Shown: positions 36,601-47,106 of the stretch, piece after piece
Layout of the letters: each line of letters starts with the position of its first letter
How positions within the stretch are numbered: position 1 is the first letter of the stretch
Source: Buddleja alternifolia
Lineage: Eukaryota > Streptophyta > Magnoliopsida > Lamiales > Scrophulariaceae
NCBI GenBank assembly: GCA_019426215.1
Contig: CM033402.1
Coordinates: 496,001 to 560,000 of the forward strand
DNA: 64,000 nt
Direction: 5' to 3'
The notes under the pieces: generated by a model
What the model saw: the letters and a program-made list of their open reading frames with translations, nothing else
The model's database searches: none
What the model was told of the DNA's origin: nothing
Position numbers and translations under genes: made by a program

Positions 36601-36667
36601 TAACCCCAATGATTTATCAATAAATCGAAGCACGTCTGTAATCATCGAGCCTATATTCAACAAGTAA
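26498..36667 (+). CDS. Terpene synthase TPS-A (TPS-b clade, probable plastid monoterpene synthase), 591 residues
   Basis: Ionises and rearranges a prenyl diphosphate (probably GPP) to a volatile terpene. Seven exons: 26498-26725, 32831-33101, 33947-34319, 34677-34895, 35045-35183, 35661-35909, 36371-36667 (stop TAA 36665-36667); 1776 nt, all GT-AG and in frame. Residues 1-50 are basic and Ser/Thr-containing with few acids, compatible with a plastid transit peptide. RR at 51-52 begins the tandem-arginine motif, but nine residues, not eight, separate it from Trp62. RDR is at 306-308, and the Mg2+-binding DDIYD at 343-347. The second metal motif reads NDLSSSRAD (487-495), with Asp where Glu is usual. 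Seven exons and length fit TPS-b. Intron 1 is 6.1 kb because of a MULE and a Helitron. No inactivating change is visible. Product chemistry cannot be told from sequence. Confidence 0.88.
26882..27976. mobile_element. MULE-like element in TPS-A intron 1
   Basis: Long inverted ends: GGGATAATTACACTGGACAT at the left and its complement at the right, continuing for about 75 bp through TACAAAAAACATCC and AAATTACATCTAACATCC. GATATATATA flanks both sides (26872-26881, 27977-27986), a 9-10-bp duplication although within an AT repeat. Absent from copy B. 1095 bp, no gene. Confidence 0.85.
27457..27700. repeat. CA/TA compound microsatellite and minisatellite
   Basis: Repeating ACACACACAGAGCAATAC units of 25-35 bp at 27,470-27,610, followed by (CA)n and then (TA)n from 27,650 to 27,698. 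Lies inside the MULE-like element. Open frames here on both strands are low-complexity artefacts. Confidence 0.9.
29068..29534. mobile_element. Long foldback MITE nested in the hAT
   Basis: Starts GGGCTAATTGCATTTTTCGTC and ends with its complement. The arms pair for nearly 200 bp (CAAATTTGC/GCAAATTTG-type blocks, CCAATTTGGC, TTTTGGTCC). TAA on both sides fits a 3-bp duplication. 467 bp, mostly inverted repeat, so a transcript would fold into a long hairpin. Confidence 0.75.
29734..29988. mobile_element. 255-bp hAT-type MITE nested in the hAT
   Basis: Ends AGGAAAAGTACATGCAGACC and, reversed, AGGGAAAATTACACACAGACC, then CCCCTCACTTAT on both arms. Exact AAAATATA duplications at 29726-29733 and 29989-29996. 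Confidence 0.9.
31026..31440 (+). repeat. Two-unit tandem duplication of about 206 bp
   Basis: TTTTGTATTGTTTTAGATC starts at 31026 and again at 31232; both units continue through GATCTTTATGGTTTACTTTC, ACACTATTG and CATTACTTTTAATGAC-type landmarks. Inside the Helitron; no coding function seen. Confidence 0.9.
31943..32299. repeat. Foldback element in TPS-A intron 1
   Basis: Left arm TTAACCCTTGTGTTAGGTCG, A-run, CATATTGATTTAACAGAGG-type blocks, and the complementary right arm ending CGACCTAACACGGGGGTAA. The central block GCCCTTAAAACATCCCTATAC is followed 70 bp later by its reverse complement. Also present at 57,352-57,701 in TPS-B, so it predates the duplication. Confidence 0.8.
32631..32818 (+). 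repeat. 94-bp tandem duplication before TPS-A exon 2
   Basis: CACGCATGATATAGAACC begins at 32631 and 32725, each unit running through AATAAGATATTGTAGTTAGT to ACATATATATTTAT. Copy B has a single unit (about 58,013-58,105). The duplicated part ends just before the real acceptor ATGCATGCAG, so the splice site itself is not doubled. Confidence 0.9.
35938..36283. repeat. Foldback element in TPS-A intron 6
   Basis: Left GGGAAAATTTCACTTTTGGTC and right reversed GGGAAAATTTTACTTTTGGTC, with further paired blocks (GCAATTTTAGT, GTTGCAACTTTAGTCC). About 346 bp, almost filling the intron; also in TPS-B at 62,259-62,603. Splice sites are untouched. Confidence 0.8.
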
Positions 36668-36822
36668 GCTGATGGCATCATAACTATTTACGTGGTGTGG
36701 TTCATTATGCACAAATAATTGTGAACTTATGAGTATAATTGCGATTTTATTGAGACTTTAAGTTGTATGGATCACACTAGCCATTATATTACTTCAATAA
36801 AATGGACTTCTTATTACACAAG

Positions 36823-37012
36823 GCTTGTTAGCTTAGTGATACCGGCTTCTGCTTTCATGTGAGAGGTTTGAGTCCAATTCCAGACTGTCACATGTTGTGA
36901 CTTTACTCTCCTTATTTTGAATTTTATATAGTCTATGTGGCCCATGATTAAAAACTATCGTTACGAATTTGTCGGGTTAGGGCATCCTCTTTGTGTAGAA
37001 TTTTTTTTTTTT
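36823..37012 (+). mobile_element. tRNA-derived SINE, family 1, copy A
   Basis: GTTAGCTTAGTGATACC (box A type) and GGTTTGAGTCCAATTCC (box B type), then GACTGTCACA, GGCCCATGATTAAAAA and a T-run end. It lies about 155 bp downstream of the TPS-A stop, so may fall within or after its 3' UTR. Confidence 0.65.
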
Positions 37013-37600
37013 TTTCAAAGATGGACATCTTATTTATGTAACAAATCCAGTCATGTGAAGTCTTTTTCTTTTCCATTTCCATTTATATTGTGAACTACCA
37101 TTCTCATCCACCTAATTATTTTAAATTAAAAAGAATTGATTGTTATAGATCAGTAATCATTGTTACTTTTAAACCATTCAAAAATGATTTTAGTTTTTCT
37201 CCATCTACAAGAAACTCTTCAAATTACTAGACACATATTTAGTGTGACATAATTATATGAGTTTACAACCTGAAGTCCCCCACGAATAGTCAATTTCGAA
37301 AAACACCCCAACCCCCAACTCTATAAAGAGCTTAAGCTCCCCTCTTCCATTTAATTCCTCGCAACAAAACCAGATAATTAGTTCGCCTCTCTAATTATCA
37401 TTCTGGCCGCATCAATTGCTTTGAAGGTTTTTACTCAAATTAATTGATTATTATGTTTAAGGGAGTTGATATTAACACAAGTAATAATCACACTCACACC
37501 CCCTCAATAATGGGGTAATTACACAAACTTCCCCTCACTAATTGATCAATTACAAACACACCCATATTACCACCAAAAAAAAAACAAACACACCCATATC
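37013..37600. other. Downstream TPS-A flank and truncated third unit start
   Basis: No gene. 37,407-37,478 repeats the block CATCAATTGCTTTGA...GGAGTTGATATTAAC found at 20,758 and 38,910. This marks an internal junction of the tandem duplication. Confidence 0.6.
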
Positions 37601-38255
37601 GATATCGGGGTGAAAAAATCCAACATGTTAAAAAAGACATGCATATACGAATTTTTCAAAAAAAAAATTTTCGTCATTTTCGGGATGATTTTTCAACATT
37701 TTTTATACATTTTCGGGCTTCGACTTCAACACGAAAAATGTAGATTGACTCACAAAGTTTGTAATGGTGCAAGAATTGATTCATTTCGATATCCGGGTGA
37801 TAAAATACAACATGTTAAAATAGACACGTATATACGGATTTTTCAGAAAAAATGTTTTTTTGTCATTTTCGGGATGATTTTTCGACTTTTTCTGTACATT
37901 CTCGGGCTTCAACTTCAACACAAAAAATGTAGATTGACTCACAAATTTTGTAACGGTATAAGAATTGATTCATTTCGATATCCGGGTGATAAAATACATG
38001 TTAAAAAAGACATGCATATACGGATTTTTTGGAAAAAAAAATAATTTTTTGTCATCCTCGGGATGATTTTTTGACATTTTCTATACATTTTCAGGCTTCG
38101 ACTTCAACACAAAAAATGTAGATTGACTCACAAAGTTTGTAACGGTGCAAGAATTGATTCATTTCAATATCCGGGTGAAAAAATATTTTTTTCCGAAAAA
38201 TCAGTATATGTGTGTCTTTTTTAACATGTAATTTTTCACCTGGATATCGAAATGA
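37601..38255. repeat. Short satellite, about 180-197-bp units
   Basis: Units start GATATC(C/G)GGGTGA at 37601, 37798, 37977 and 38166 (the last as AATATCCGGGTGA). Shared landmarks are AACATGTTAAAA, GACATGCATATACG, TTTTCGGGATGATTTTT and ATGTAGATTGACTCACAAA. From about 38,185 the sequence turns into an inverted partial unit (GAAAAATCAGTATATG...CACCTGGATATCG). The 144-codon open frame across the units is a by-product of the repeat. Confidence 0.88.
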
Positions 38256-38770
38256 ATAAATTCTTAAAAGTTACGATGAAAAAATTGGCTAAAAAATACG
38301 GGAACGGGAAATAAATGGATTCGTAAATGTACGAGTATAATATTGATACAAATAAATTATCCAGGAGTAAAAATACGTCTTATTTTCATATAAATTTGAG
38401 TAGTATGTTGCTTGTACTCGCTTTTATTTAATAGAAATAATAGTTTATATGAGTCTCTAGTTGCTAATAACTAATATTTTGATAAATTATCGAACATTCA
38501 TATGTTTTTAATTGTGTAATACTCAATTAGTACTTATAAAAGAAATTATAATTTTCAAGTTTTAAATAAAAAAAATAATTTTTTTGACAAAATTAAAGTA
38601 TTATGCATCAAGTTTAATATGTGATATGTAAAGAACGTGTACTAAACGGTTTAACTCAAAATTACGAGTATTATTCATTATGTCTAGAATGCATACGGGA
38701 AACGAAAATATTTTTCAATTATACGTACGTACACATACTATATAGGTATAATACGAGTTTTAACTGACAG
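38256..38770. other. AT-rich spacer between duplication copies
   Basis: No gene, element end or repeat supported. Confidence 0.5.
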
Positions 38771-40102
38771 AGGCTGTAAGTCTACAATTGATGGTTTTTT
38801 TCTTTATTAGTACAATTAATGGTTGAAACTTGAAAGATTAGGTTTGAAGAAAAGAAATGAAATTTTTTTGGAAGTTTGGATGATCTAAATTGTGGGGATA
38901 TTCCGGTCTCATCAATTGCTTTGAGGGTTTTTACTCGAATTACTTGATTACTATGTTTAAAGGAGTTGATGATAACATTTCTAGAAAAGATAACCACACT
39001 CCAAATTCATTTTATTTTTAACCATATTACTAAAGTATCTATATATTATTTAAACACACAATTTCTCATAATAGGTAAGACAAATATAACTTTCACTTAT
39101 ACTATTAATCTTTTTTTTTAAGTATTTTTTATTTATAAATATCATCCTTTTTTTAAAGTTTACCTTCACATTCTAATGTTTAAACACACTAGACAATATA
39201 TATTGCAACTTTAGCATAATCCTTGTCATTTTTTCTTCTATTAGCTTATTTTACATTTTCACTTATTATATTTTAAGAAGCTTATTAAAAGTTAAGAAAT
39301 GGTGTGAAGCTGAGAATTTTTGAAATATAATAGATCATTTTCCTTGAATTTTGGATATTTTTTCAAATCGTATTTTTATTCACAAATTTATGAAATATAA
39401 TCTATTTTTTATAAAGAGATTGTATGCTCAAATAATACATGGACACTTTGATAATTTAATTAAAAATAAAGTGGATTTGGAGTATGGTTCTCACTTTAGG
39501 AGTGCAAATATCAACTCCCATGTTTTTTTTGAAAAAAAATCGGTCTTATATATTATTCAATTAAAAGTTTATAACTCCTGAAACAATACAATTTATATCG
39601 ACTCAAACAATATAGTAAAAACATTTGAAACAACATCTATCAAGTTTTTTGAAAATAAAATCTTAAGAACTCACAGAATAAAAAATTGAAAAATTGAGGG
39701 GTGAGATAAAAAGGTTTTGGAGTCAAAGCTCTCGGTGCACGATAGCAAGATAATGTGCGCCCACAAAACCATTAATGGCGAGACGTAAAGGACGGTGAAC
39801 AACGGCGGGTACGAGTCCGTCGGCATCATCGGTGGCAGGCCACACTCTTCCTCCACCTACTGTGAGCTTGAAATCAACCCCGCAAGCTAAAGGGAGCAAG
39901 AATCGGAACCCTACTGGATCAGAATCAAACAAGGAGAAGGGGAGGAGAGCTTCAAGGGTTTGAAATTGAGGATATCAATGATGTAGAGATTGAGGAAACC
40001 CCAACCCTCAAAACCCTCAAAACTGCGACGACAACCCCAAATGAAGCTGAGTTACAGGTACAAGAGCCCAATTAGGAGACGACACCGAAAACATGGCATG
40101 AG

Positions 40103-40930
40103 TTGTTCAATGGGAACAGAGATGGCATAGGTGGGTTAAAATTACAGAAGATAGATACTGAAGGGGAGGAGATTCGTCTCTCAAAGGAAGATGTTGAAAC
40201 AGAGCTAAAAGGAAGATTACCAAGGGGATGTGCCTTACTAGGTGATGGTGAACTTCATGTGGTCAAGATGGAAAGGAATAGCAATACCAAAAATAGTGAA
40301 ATATGAAGATAAGAAGTTCATTCTGCGGTTTGACAATCAAGAAGATATAAAAGCATCTTTGCAATGAGGTATGCAATTTTTCTACTCGAAACCCCTTATG
40401 TTGAGGAGATGGACTGGAAACATGGAGACAGGGGAGAGATAACGTCTGTGCCCATATGGATCCAACTGCCAAAATTGCCAATCGGGATGTGGGGGATGTC
40501 CAGTTTAAGAAAGATAGCAAGTCGAGTGGGGGAACCATTGTATACTGATGAACTAACTGCCAAGAAGCTTAAACTGGATTTTGCTAGGATACTGGTGAAG
40601 ATGAAAATAGGACAAAACTTGCTAGAAACTGTTCCTATAAGAAATGAAGTGGACGAGACTGTAATCCATCAAGTTATTAGATATAAATGGACACCTATGC
40701 TCTGTAAAAGGTGCCATTCCTGGGGGCATAGAGAGAGTGGGTGTAAAAAACAAATTGTCCAAAAGTGGCAGGTGAAGAGAGTGGAAACACAGGAAAACAA
40801 CCAACTGCCGGATAAAATGCAACCACAACCAGTGGCCTCAGCTATGAGGGTAGAAGGGACAAAGGGAGTATGCTCTAATCAAAGCAGAACGAGTGCCACA
40901 GCCACACCAAACGTTACAAAACAAAGATAA
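40103..40930 (+). pseudogene. LINE ORF1 (gag-like, DUF4283/CCHC), broken
   Basis: Two frames: 40103-40306, then after a shift 40364-40930. The second has VPIWIQLPKLPIGMW, SLRKIASRVGEPLYTD, and the knuckle CKRCHSWGHRESGC (C-X2-C-X4-H-X4-C). This is the typical RNA-binding ORF1 of plant L1 elements. Frameshifted near 40,300-40,365. Confidence 0.8.
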
Positions 40931-41099
40931 AGGGAAAGGAATTCTAAATGAATGGCAGGAGGTTAGAACTACCAAACAGAAAAGGGCATCAAACTGGACT
41001 GATAAAACCAGTAATGTCGAAGTTCAACACGCGTTATCAAACCTATTCCACATGTTAAGTTAGGCCGCTGGGGCAGTAGGGGAAGAAGGAGTACCACAA

Positions 41100-44000
41100 A
41101 TGGATATTCTCCCAGATATATGAATCTGGGAGCATGGAATATCTGCGGTCTCAATACAGCTCGTGGTGAGAAAGCTGATTGAGACTATTAAATTGGAGTC
41201 GCTATAGTAGAAACACAGGTTAAACCAATAAACTACCAAAAAGTTGTTAGAGGATTTGGAGATGATTGACAAGTAATAAATAATTATGCAACTGCAATAA
41301 ATGGGAGAATATGTCTTCTTTGGAGGAAAACTAGAGGTACAGGTAGTGTTATTGAAGTAACTGATTAAGTGATTACTTGTAAAATGCATATTAACAAGTA
41401 CTCCTTTATCCTTTTGATTGTATATGTGAAGAATTATGATATGGGCAGGAAATCCCTTTGGCAAACAATCAGTAACGCAAATTACACTGAACCATGGGTG
41501 TTGAAGGGTGATTGGAATGCTACTTTGAAGCAAGATGAGAAACTAAATTGGATGGTACCTACTCAGGTGGAAATGAAGAGTTGCAGGATTGTTTTGGCAC
41601 AGTAGGACTTGAGGGCATTCCATATACAGGACATTATTATACTTGGAGCAATCATCAGGGGTCAGGGTCCAGGACTTATTACAAGCTGGACCGAATAGTA
41701 GCAAATGGGCAATGGTTTCTAGAAATGGAAAATTGCCGTGTTGAATTTCAGGACAAAGATATCTCTGACCATAGTCCTATGGTGTTGCGTATTCAGAGTA
41801 GTAAGCTAGGAAAGATCCCGTTTAAGTTTTTAAATGGGTGGAGATATCATCCAAGTTATGCAGTAATGGTGAAACAGGAGTGGGAGAAATTTGTTAAAGG
41901 GAATAAGTTCTACAGGGTAGTACAAAAATGTAAAAAAATTAATGAGAGACTGAAAGCTATGCATAGAGAAAACTATTCTAATATTTCGGATAAGGTAGAA
42001 ATGGCTAGAAATCAACTGAAGAAGGCAATGGAGGCTCTAGTCCATTCTTTTTTTGATGACAACAACATACAATTGGAGACGACCAAATATGGAGAATTAA
42101 GAGAGCTGTTGAAAATGGAAGCGGCGTTTATACGGAAACGGGCAAAGGTGGAATTTTTTCAACAATCTGATGAGTGTACAAAATATTACTTTACTAGACA
42201 TAGAGCAAAGAAGGCACAGGGGCAAATTTTACAGATCAAAAATAGTAGAAGAGAATCCTTGACTTCACCAGAGGAGATACAAAAGGAAATTCTGGATTTC
42301 TATCAGAGTTTAATGGGGAGTCCTAGTACAGCTGCGGCACAAGTGGATCCGGTGGTGATCAAGAATTGTTATATCTTACAATTAGCAGATTTAGAGGTGC
42401 TTCATAATCCAATAACAACAACAGAAGTGAAGGCAGTAGTATTCTCCATACCAGAGGACAAAAGTCCTGGACTTAACGGGTTCAATTCATGTTTTTATAG
42501 AAGCACTTGGCACATCATAGGTGAAGAAGTCACAGCGGCAGTTATGAATTGTCTTGCAAAAAGAAAACTGATCTCAGATGTTAACCACACTCTTCTTCAC
42601 TTACCCCTAAATGCAAAAACCCAGTTATAGTGGGGGACTTCAGGCCTATTGCATGTTGTACTGTTCTATATAAAATAATCTCAAAGCTCCTATGTAATAG
42701 ACTAAAACTTGTGTTACCATTGTTAATTGATCAAGCTCAAGGTGCCTTCATTAAAAGAAGGACAATCATAGACAATGTGGGATTGTGTCACGAATTAGTT
42801 AAGGGATACAAGAGGAAGGGTATCTCACCTAGAGTTGTTATGAAGGTGGATATCAAGAAGGTCTATAACATTGTAAGTTGGGAGTTTCTGGAGAAGATTA
42901 TGATAGCTTATGGCTTTCCTATGGAGTTTACCCAAATGATTATGACTTGTGTATCCACTGCGAGCTTCTCCATTATGGTCCAGGGATCCAGGGAAAAAGA
43001 GGACTTAGGCAAGGTGATCCAATGTCATCTTACCTTTTTGTCCTAGTTATGGGTTATTTGTCACGAAGTTTCAAAGTCATTCATAAGAGCCCATAGTTTC
43101 ATTTTCATCCAAAATGCAGTAGAGTGGGATTAGTCAATATGTGCTTCGCTGATGACCTCATGATGTTCAGTAAGGGAGACGTCCAATCTATTGTTCAGGT
43201 GAAACAATGTTTTGAAGAATTTTCGAAGGTGCCTGGTTTGAAAGCGAATCTTGATAAAAGTCAAATTCTATTCGGGGGAGTGAATAAGAAGTTGAAGGGA
43301 CAGATTTTGAGGTCCACTGGATACACTGAGGGAGAAATGCCTATGTGATATTTAGGCGTGCCACTGATCTCATCCACACTGACAGTGAGGAATTGTACGC
43401 CGTTGATTGAGAAGATTTTGGTTCGAATTACATCCTGGACTGCATATATATCTATCATATATAGGTAGAACCATTTTCATAAAATCAGTGTTGTTTGGGA
43501 TCCAACTGTTTTGGAATCAAATTTTTCCTTTACCTCTAACTGTGGTGCAAGAAATAGAGAAAATATGTAGAACTTTTTTGTGGAGTGGGAAAGCTACAGG
43601 TTACTATCAAGCACCTGTTAGCTGGAAAGACTTATGTTTGCCTAAGAAGGAAGGAGGACTAGGTATAATCTCTTTGAGCACATGGAACATTGCTGCGATT
43701 TTTAAACAAGTGTGGAATATTGCATCGAAAGCTAATTCTTTATGGATAAAATAGATGAATGCTTACTACCTTAAAGCTTCAAGTATATGGACATTACAAG
43801 TGAAGGGGTCAGATTCTTGATTTTGGAGAAGAATGCTCCATGTTAGAGACCGGTTTATGGAGGCGGTGGATGTAGTGCATAACAAATGGAGAGACGGGAA
43901 GTTCACCATACAGAGTGCCTACACACGTGCCATGGAACATTATGATGAAGTGGAGTGGTGGAAACTGGTGTGGGGTAAGGGCCTAATGGCATGACACAGG

Positions 44001-44140
44001 TTCATATTGTGGCTAGCCCAAAAAAATCCACTCAAAACGAAGGATAGACTGAGTACATAGAGGGAGATTGATGATATGACTTGTTTACTGTGTAAGAAGG
44101 ATGATGAATCAAGATCACACATTTTCTTTAGATGCCATTC
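41100..44140 (+). pseudogene. LINE ORF2 (endonuclease, reverse transcriptase, zf-RVT), broken
   Basis: Endonuclease pieces: NLGAWNICGL near 41,120, LKGDWNATL near 41,500, and GIPYTGHYYTWSNHQG with DRIVANGQW and DISDHSPMVL around 41,610-41,790, in shifted frames. RT: DKSPGLNGFNSCFYRSTWH near 42,465, then after a shift at 42,630 DFRPIACCTVLYKIISKLL, QAQGAFIKRRTI and VMKVDIKKVYN; a further shift leads to GLRQGDPMSSYLFVL. The catalytic FADD is at 43145-43156. The zf-RVT part WWKLVWGKG and LCKKDDESRSHIFFRC lies at 43,950-44,140. At least five breaks. Confidence 0.85.
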
Positions 44141-44519
44141 ACGAAGGAGGTGCTGACATAGTTATGGCAGAAACTGAACTTGAAATGCAGAAGAGAAGAA
44201 TGAGATGAGGTAATATCTTGGGGACTTTGGATTAGCAAGGGACGAACAATGTTGAGTTGTAAGAAAAGGGCAATTTTTTCTGCTATTGTATATACTTTGT
44301 GGACCGAATGAAACAGGCGTTATTTCATACAAGATAGCTGTAGTGTTCATGAGATAGTTTATAGAATTTGGAAGATAGTTAACTTGAAGTTGATAGGTAT
44401 GTAAGTACCCAGGTATGCCTGGGGTTTTTGTAAGTATTGCAGTTAAATGATATAAGATTACCATTTCCAAAAAATAAAGAACTGACAAACTAACATAATA
44501 AAACTCTTGTGTTCAAGAC

Positions 44520-44612
44520 CTCATTCTTATTCAAGAGAGAAAAACTCTCATTCGAGAGAGAAATCGAACTCTCATTCGTGAGAGAAATCGAACTCTCATT
44601 CGAGAGAGAAAA
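44520..44612 (+). repeat. Short tandem repeat in the LINE 3' region
   Basis: Three to four tandem units of about 24-29 bp containing GAGAGAAATCGAACTCTCATTC. Each unit is itself nearly palindromic (CTCTCATTCGAGAGAG). Confidence 0.8.
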
Positions 44613-45227
44613 TAAAAACTTAACACAAATATAAAATACTATCTAAAACCTTGTTTATTGTCCGTCTTCATCTTGTTAGATCCACCTTTGTCTCATTAGA
44701 TCCATCCATGTCTTGTCAGATCTGAAGTTGGGATACATAATTCGAAGCGGGGGTGCTCCAACCCAGCTCGCCGATCATGGTGTTGACAATAGTGGTGATG
44801 GAGGTAACCGGCTCACCAAACCATCATCGACAGAAAAGTAGAGAAGAAAAAAAATTAGGATTTGAGAGTTGAAAAAAAAGAAAAAGGCTCAACTCCCATA
44901 TTTAAATACCTCAACTACGGGGGACAAAAATTGTAATTAATATATCAAGAAGTATAATGTTATATTCAACACAAAAATATTTAGATTCACAAAATGCACG
45001 AATTAGAATTACTCAAAAATAAGGTATATAGTCCAATTTCTCGATTGTAAAATTCTATCCGTACCATATATGCCTGGACCAAACATTGAAAATAATGATT
45101 TTATTTCTTTACCAATTTTCTTAGACAAACCAACTATTATTGTGTATCACTAAAATTTTATTATCAAATATTAAAGTGACAATTTAAATGTTATCCTAAC
45201 TATCAAACGTGAAACCCAAGTACATAA

Positions 45228-45435
45228 TTGGATCAATGATGTCTTTGCCTAGTGGTAAGACTGCGACACCCTGATTTTGAGGTCAAGAATTTGATCCCAT
45301 CATATGTGTAAGTTGTTTTTATACTTATATTGTAGTCAACTCTTTGTAGTTTGTAGTAGGAGAATTGTAGATAGATGATAGTTGATCTGATATTTGATGT
45401 AATTACGTAAACGTTTCATTAAAAAAAAAAGAGCA
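45228..45435 (+). mobile_element. SINE-like element, copy B
   Basis: Partner of the element at 22,466. GCCTAGTGGTAAGAC and GGTCAAGAATTTGATCCC are closer to the tRNA boxes A and B than in copy A. The tail CATTAAAAAAAAAAGAGC is longer. Confidence 0.55.
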
Positions 45436-46117
45436 CAGAATTGGAGATAGAGATAATTTGAGAGCGGTTTATGATACACTAACACTCTGTTTGGTTCAAG
45501 AAAGTTGTTAGAGAAAGGATAAATAAACCAAAAAGAAAACCATTTTTCTTTTCCCACCCTTTTCCTCACCAAATGAAGATGAAAATGTATTGTCTCAAAT
45601 TAGTATAAGATTTTAAATTCTTCCATATATTTTTTTCTAATAATAATGAAAATGAATTTTTGTGTTTTTCTTTTTTTAAATTTCCTCAATTTTCTTGAAC
45701 AAAACAGAGCATAAAATAATATCAGCTAGGATAAGTAGCTCGAAGTCAAACAAGGGGCATTTAGCCAAATAGCCCTCTTTTTAAAATCTATTAAGGTAGT
45801 AGCACCTCTTTCACCCAACTACTTTTTTTTAATTGCACATGGGTCCAGTAACTTTTGGAGACATTTAACTTTGGTCCTTTTAAAATAAATTTTTACAAAG
45901 CAACATAAAGACGTAAAATAAGAATAGTGTTATCAAATTCTTATCATTTAACGAGTTAAACATTCTATTCTAAAACTCTCATGTAAGAGGGTTGCTTCGT
46001 AAATACGGTTGCTTCATCAACGAAGACTTATGTTGGATCTGGAGTAAAGTACCTATCTTACCCTTTTGAATTTTAAAATATATTCTTAACTTATTAATAA
46101 TTTAAACTCATGACACT

Positions 46118-46129
46118 GCTCTGATACCA
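46118..46129 (-). promoter_or_regulatory. Primer binding site for initiator tRNA-Met
   Basis: The minus strand reads TGGTATCAGAGC, the exact complement of the plant tRNA-iMet 3' end used by Caulimoviridae and many LTR elements. It lies about 450 nt downstream of the TATA box at 46,576, the usual leader distance in pararetroviruses. Recognisable viral sequence stops about here. Confidence 0.8.
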
Positions 46130-46491
46130 GATTGCTCGCACACTGGGGGGAACTATCCCACACATTTTGTTTCCCGACCGGTATACACCAAGAAGGTAAA
46201 CAAAATCTTTTCAAAGCAGTATCAGAGATTATTGAAAACAAGAATTTGTACAGCGGAAACATATTTTTGGGACGATGAAAGGGCAGAAGGCTACTGCAGT
46301 TCATCATTATTTTTTATTTGGTTTTCAAGCATTTTTAATGTTTTTGTGTTTTTTGAGCATGAGAGAACTATAACCTTTTGAAATAGTAGGGGAATCCCGT
46401 TCCTGGGAGGTAGTTTACTCACTATGCATAATTATAAAGCATATAAAAATTTACTAGATATGTTTGCATACAAGAAGATATTTTATTACAG

Positions 46492-46583
46492 GAAAGGTGG
46501 AGAGACTCTCTATCAACCAAAAAGTGTGGGTTGGAGAGTGTTAAGGTGCAAGTTTACAAAATGAGAGGTGAGGTACTTATATA
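46492..46583 (-). promoter_or_regulatory. Pararetroviral promoter TATA box and poly(A) signal
   Basis: The minus strand has CTATATAAG with TATATAAG at 46583-46576, and AATAAA at 46497-46492 about 80 nt downstream. This is the close TATA/AATAAA spacing of caulimovirid pregenomic promoters, where the poly(A) signal lies within the terminal redundancy. Confidence 0.6.
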
Positions 46584-47106
46584 GACCTCGAGTGTGAAAT
46601 ACATTACATCAAAATGAAATTTTTTTTACATCCGAAACAGGTAGCAGGTAAAGCTATACAAAGCCTGTAATTATTGTAGAAGTGGACAAACAGTGTCCTA
46701 TTAAAGAAATGCCACAGGTGGCAAAAATGAACAATCAAAATGTAAAGGAATCATGCATTATTGAAGCTGGCTGTCTGAGTGTTCTGTAACTTTTTGTCTG
46801 GTTGCTAGATTATTATCCTGGTAAGGCTGTGAAGTTATTGCTTTTGTCTGGAATTCAATGTCTTTGTCCCAATATTGAATTATTGCTCCTTTGCTAAAGA
46901 TGATGAATTATTGCTAATAAAGCTTTTAGTGTTTATGCTTTGTTTTACGGACTTCCTATTCCTGAGCTTAATGCTCCAAAGTCTAGTGCATATGCTGGAA
47001 GACATTCCACACTTGTCAATGCTTTAGTTCCTTGAAACCATATTCGATGATAAACTTGATCTTTAGCTGGAATGAAAATACTATGACGTAGCTCTCGAAA
47101 CAAAAG

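Larger units (their letters stand above)
20430..37480 (+). repeat. Segmental duplication, copy A (contains TPS-A)
   Basis: The left end begins near GCTGTAAGTCTACAGTAGATG and is repeated in copy B at 38,770. Colinear blocks (A versus B): 20,440-21,035 with 38,770-39,205; 21,586-21,880 with 39,205-39,500; 22,180-22,990 with 44,950-45,750; 23,448-25,320 with 55,970-56,870; 26,427-26,881 with 56,870-57,310; 31,943-37,240 with 57,352-63,515. The intervening differences are individual insertions listed separately. A partial third copy of the unit start (CATCAATTGCTTTGAAGG) sits at about 37,407-37,478. Confidence 0.9.
39522..44888 (+). mobile_element. L1-type LINE, degenerate
   Basis: Full domain order of a plant L1: ORF1 with a CCHC knuckle, then endonuclease, reverse transcriptase and a C-terminal zinc-binding region, then an A-rich 3' end (GAAAAAAAAGAAAAAGGC to 44,888). 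TCAACTCCCAT stands on both sides (39511-39521, 44889-44899), an 11-bp candidate target duplication; copy A has one copy of this word at the corresponding place. Multiple stops and frameshifts make it inactive. Confidence 0.82.

Noticed and set aside
37610..38044. 144-codon open frame across the satellite
   Set aside because: The frame repeats with the satellite units, is low in complexity, and breaks in the next unit; it is a by-product of the repeat.
37601..38255. CRISPR-like array
   Set aside because: The units are about 180-197 bp, similar over their whole length, with no short repeat/unique spacer alternation, in a plant nuclear context.
45336..45572. 78-codon minus-strand frame
   Set aside because: Covers a SINE tail and AT-rich spacer duplicated from copy A, where the frame is not preserved.
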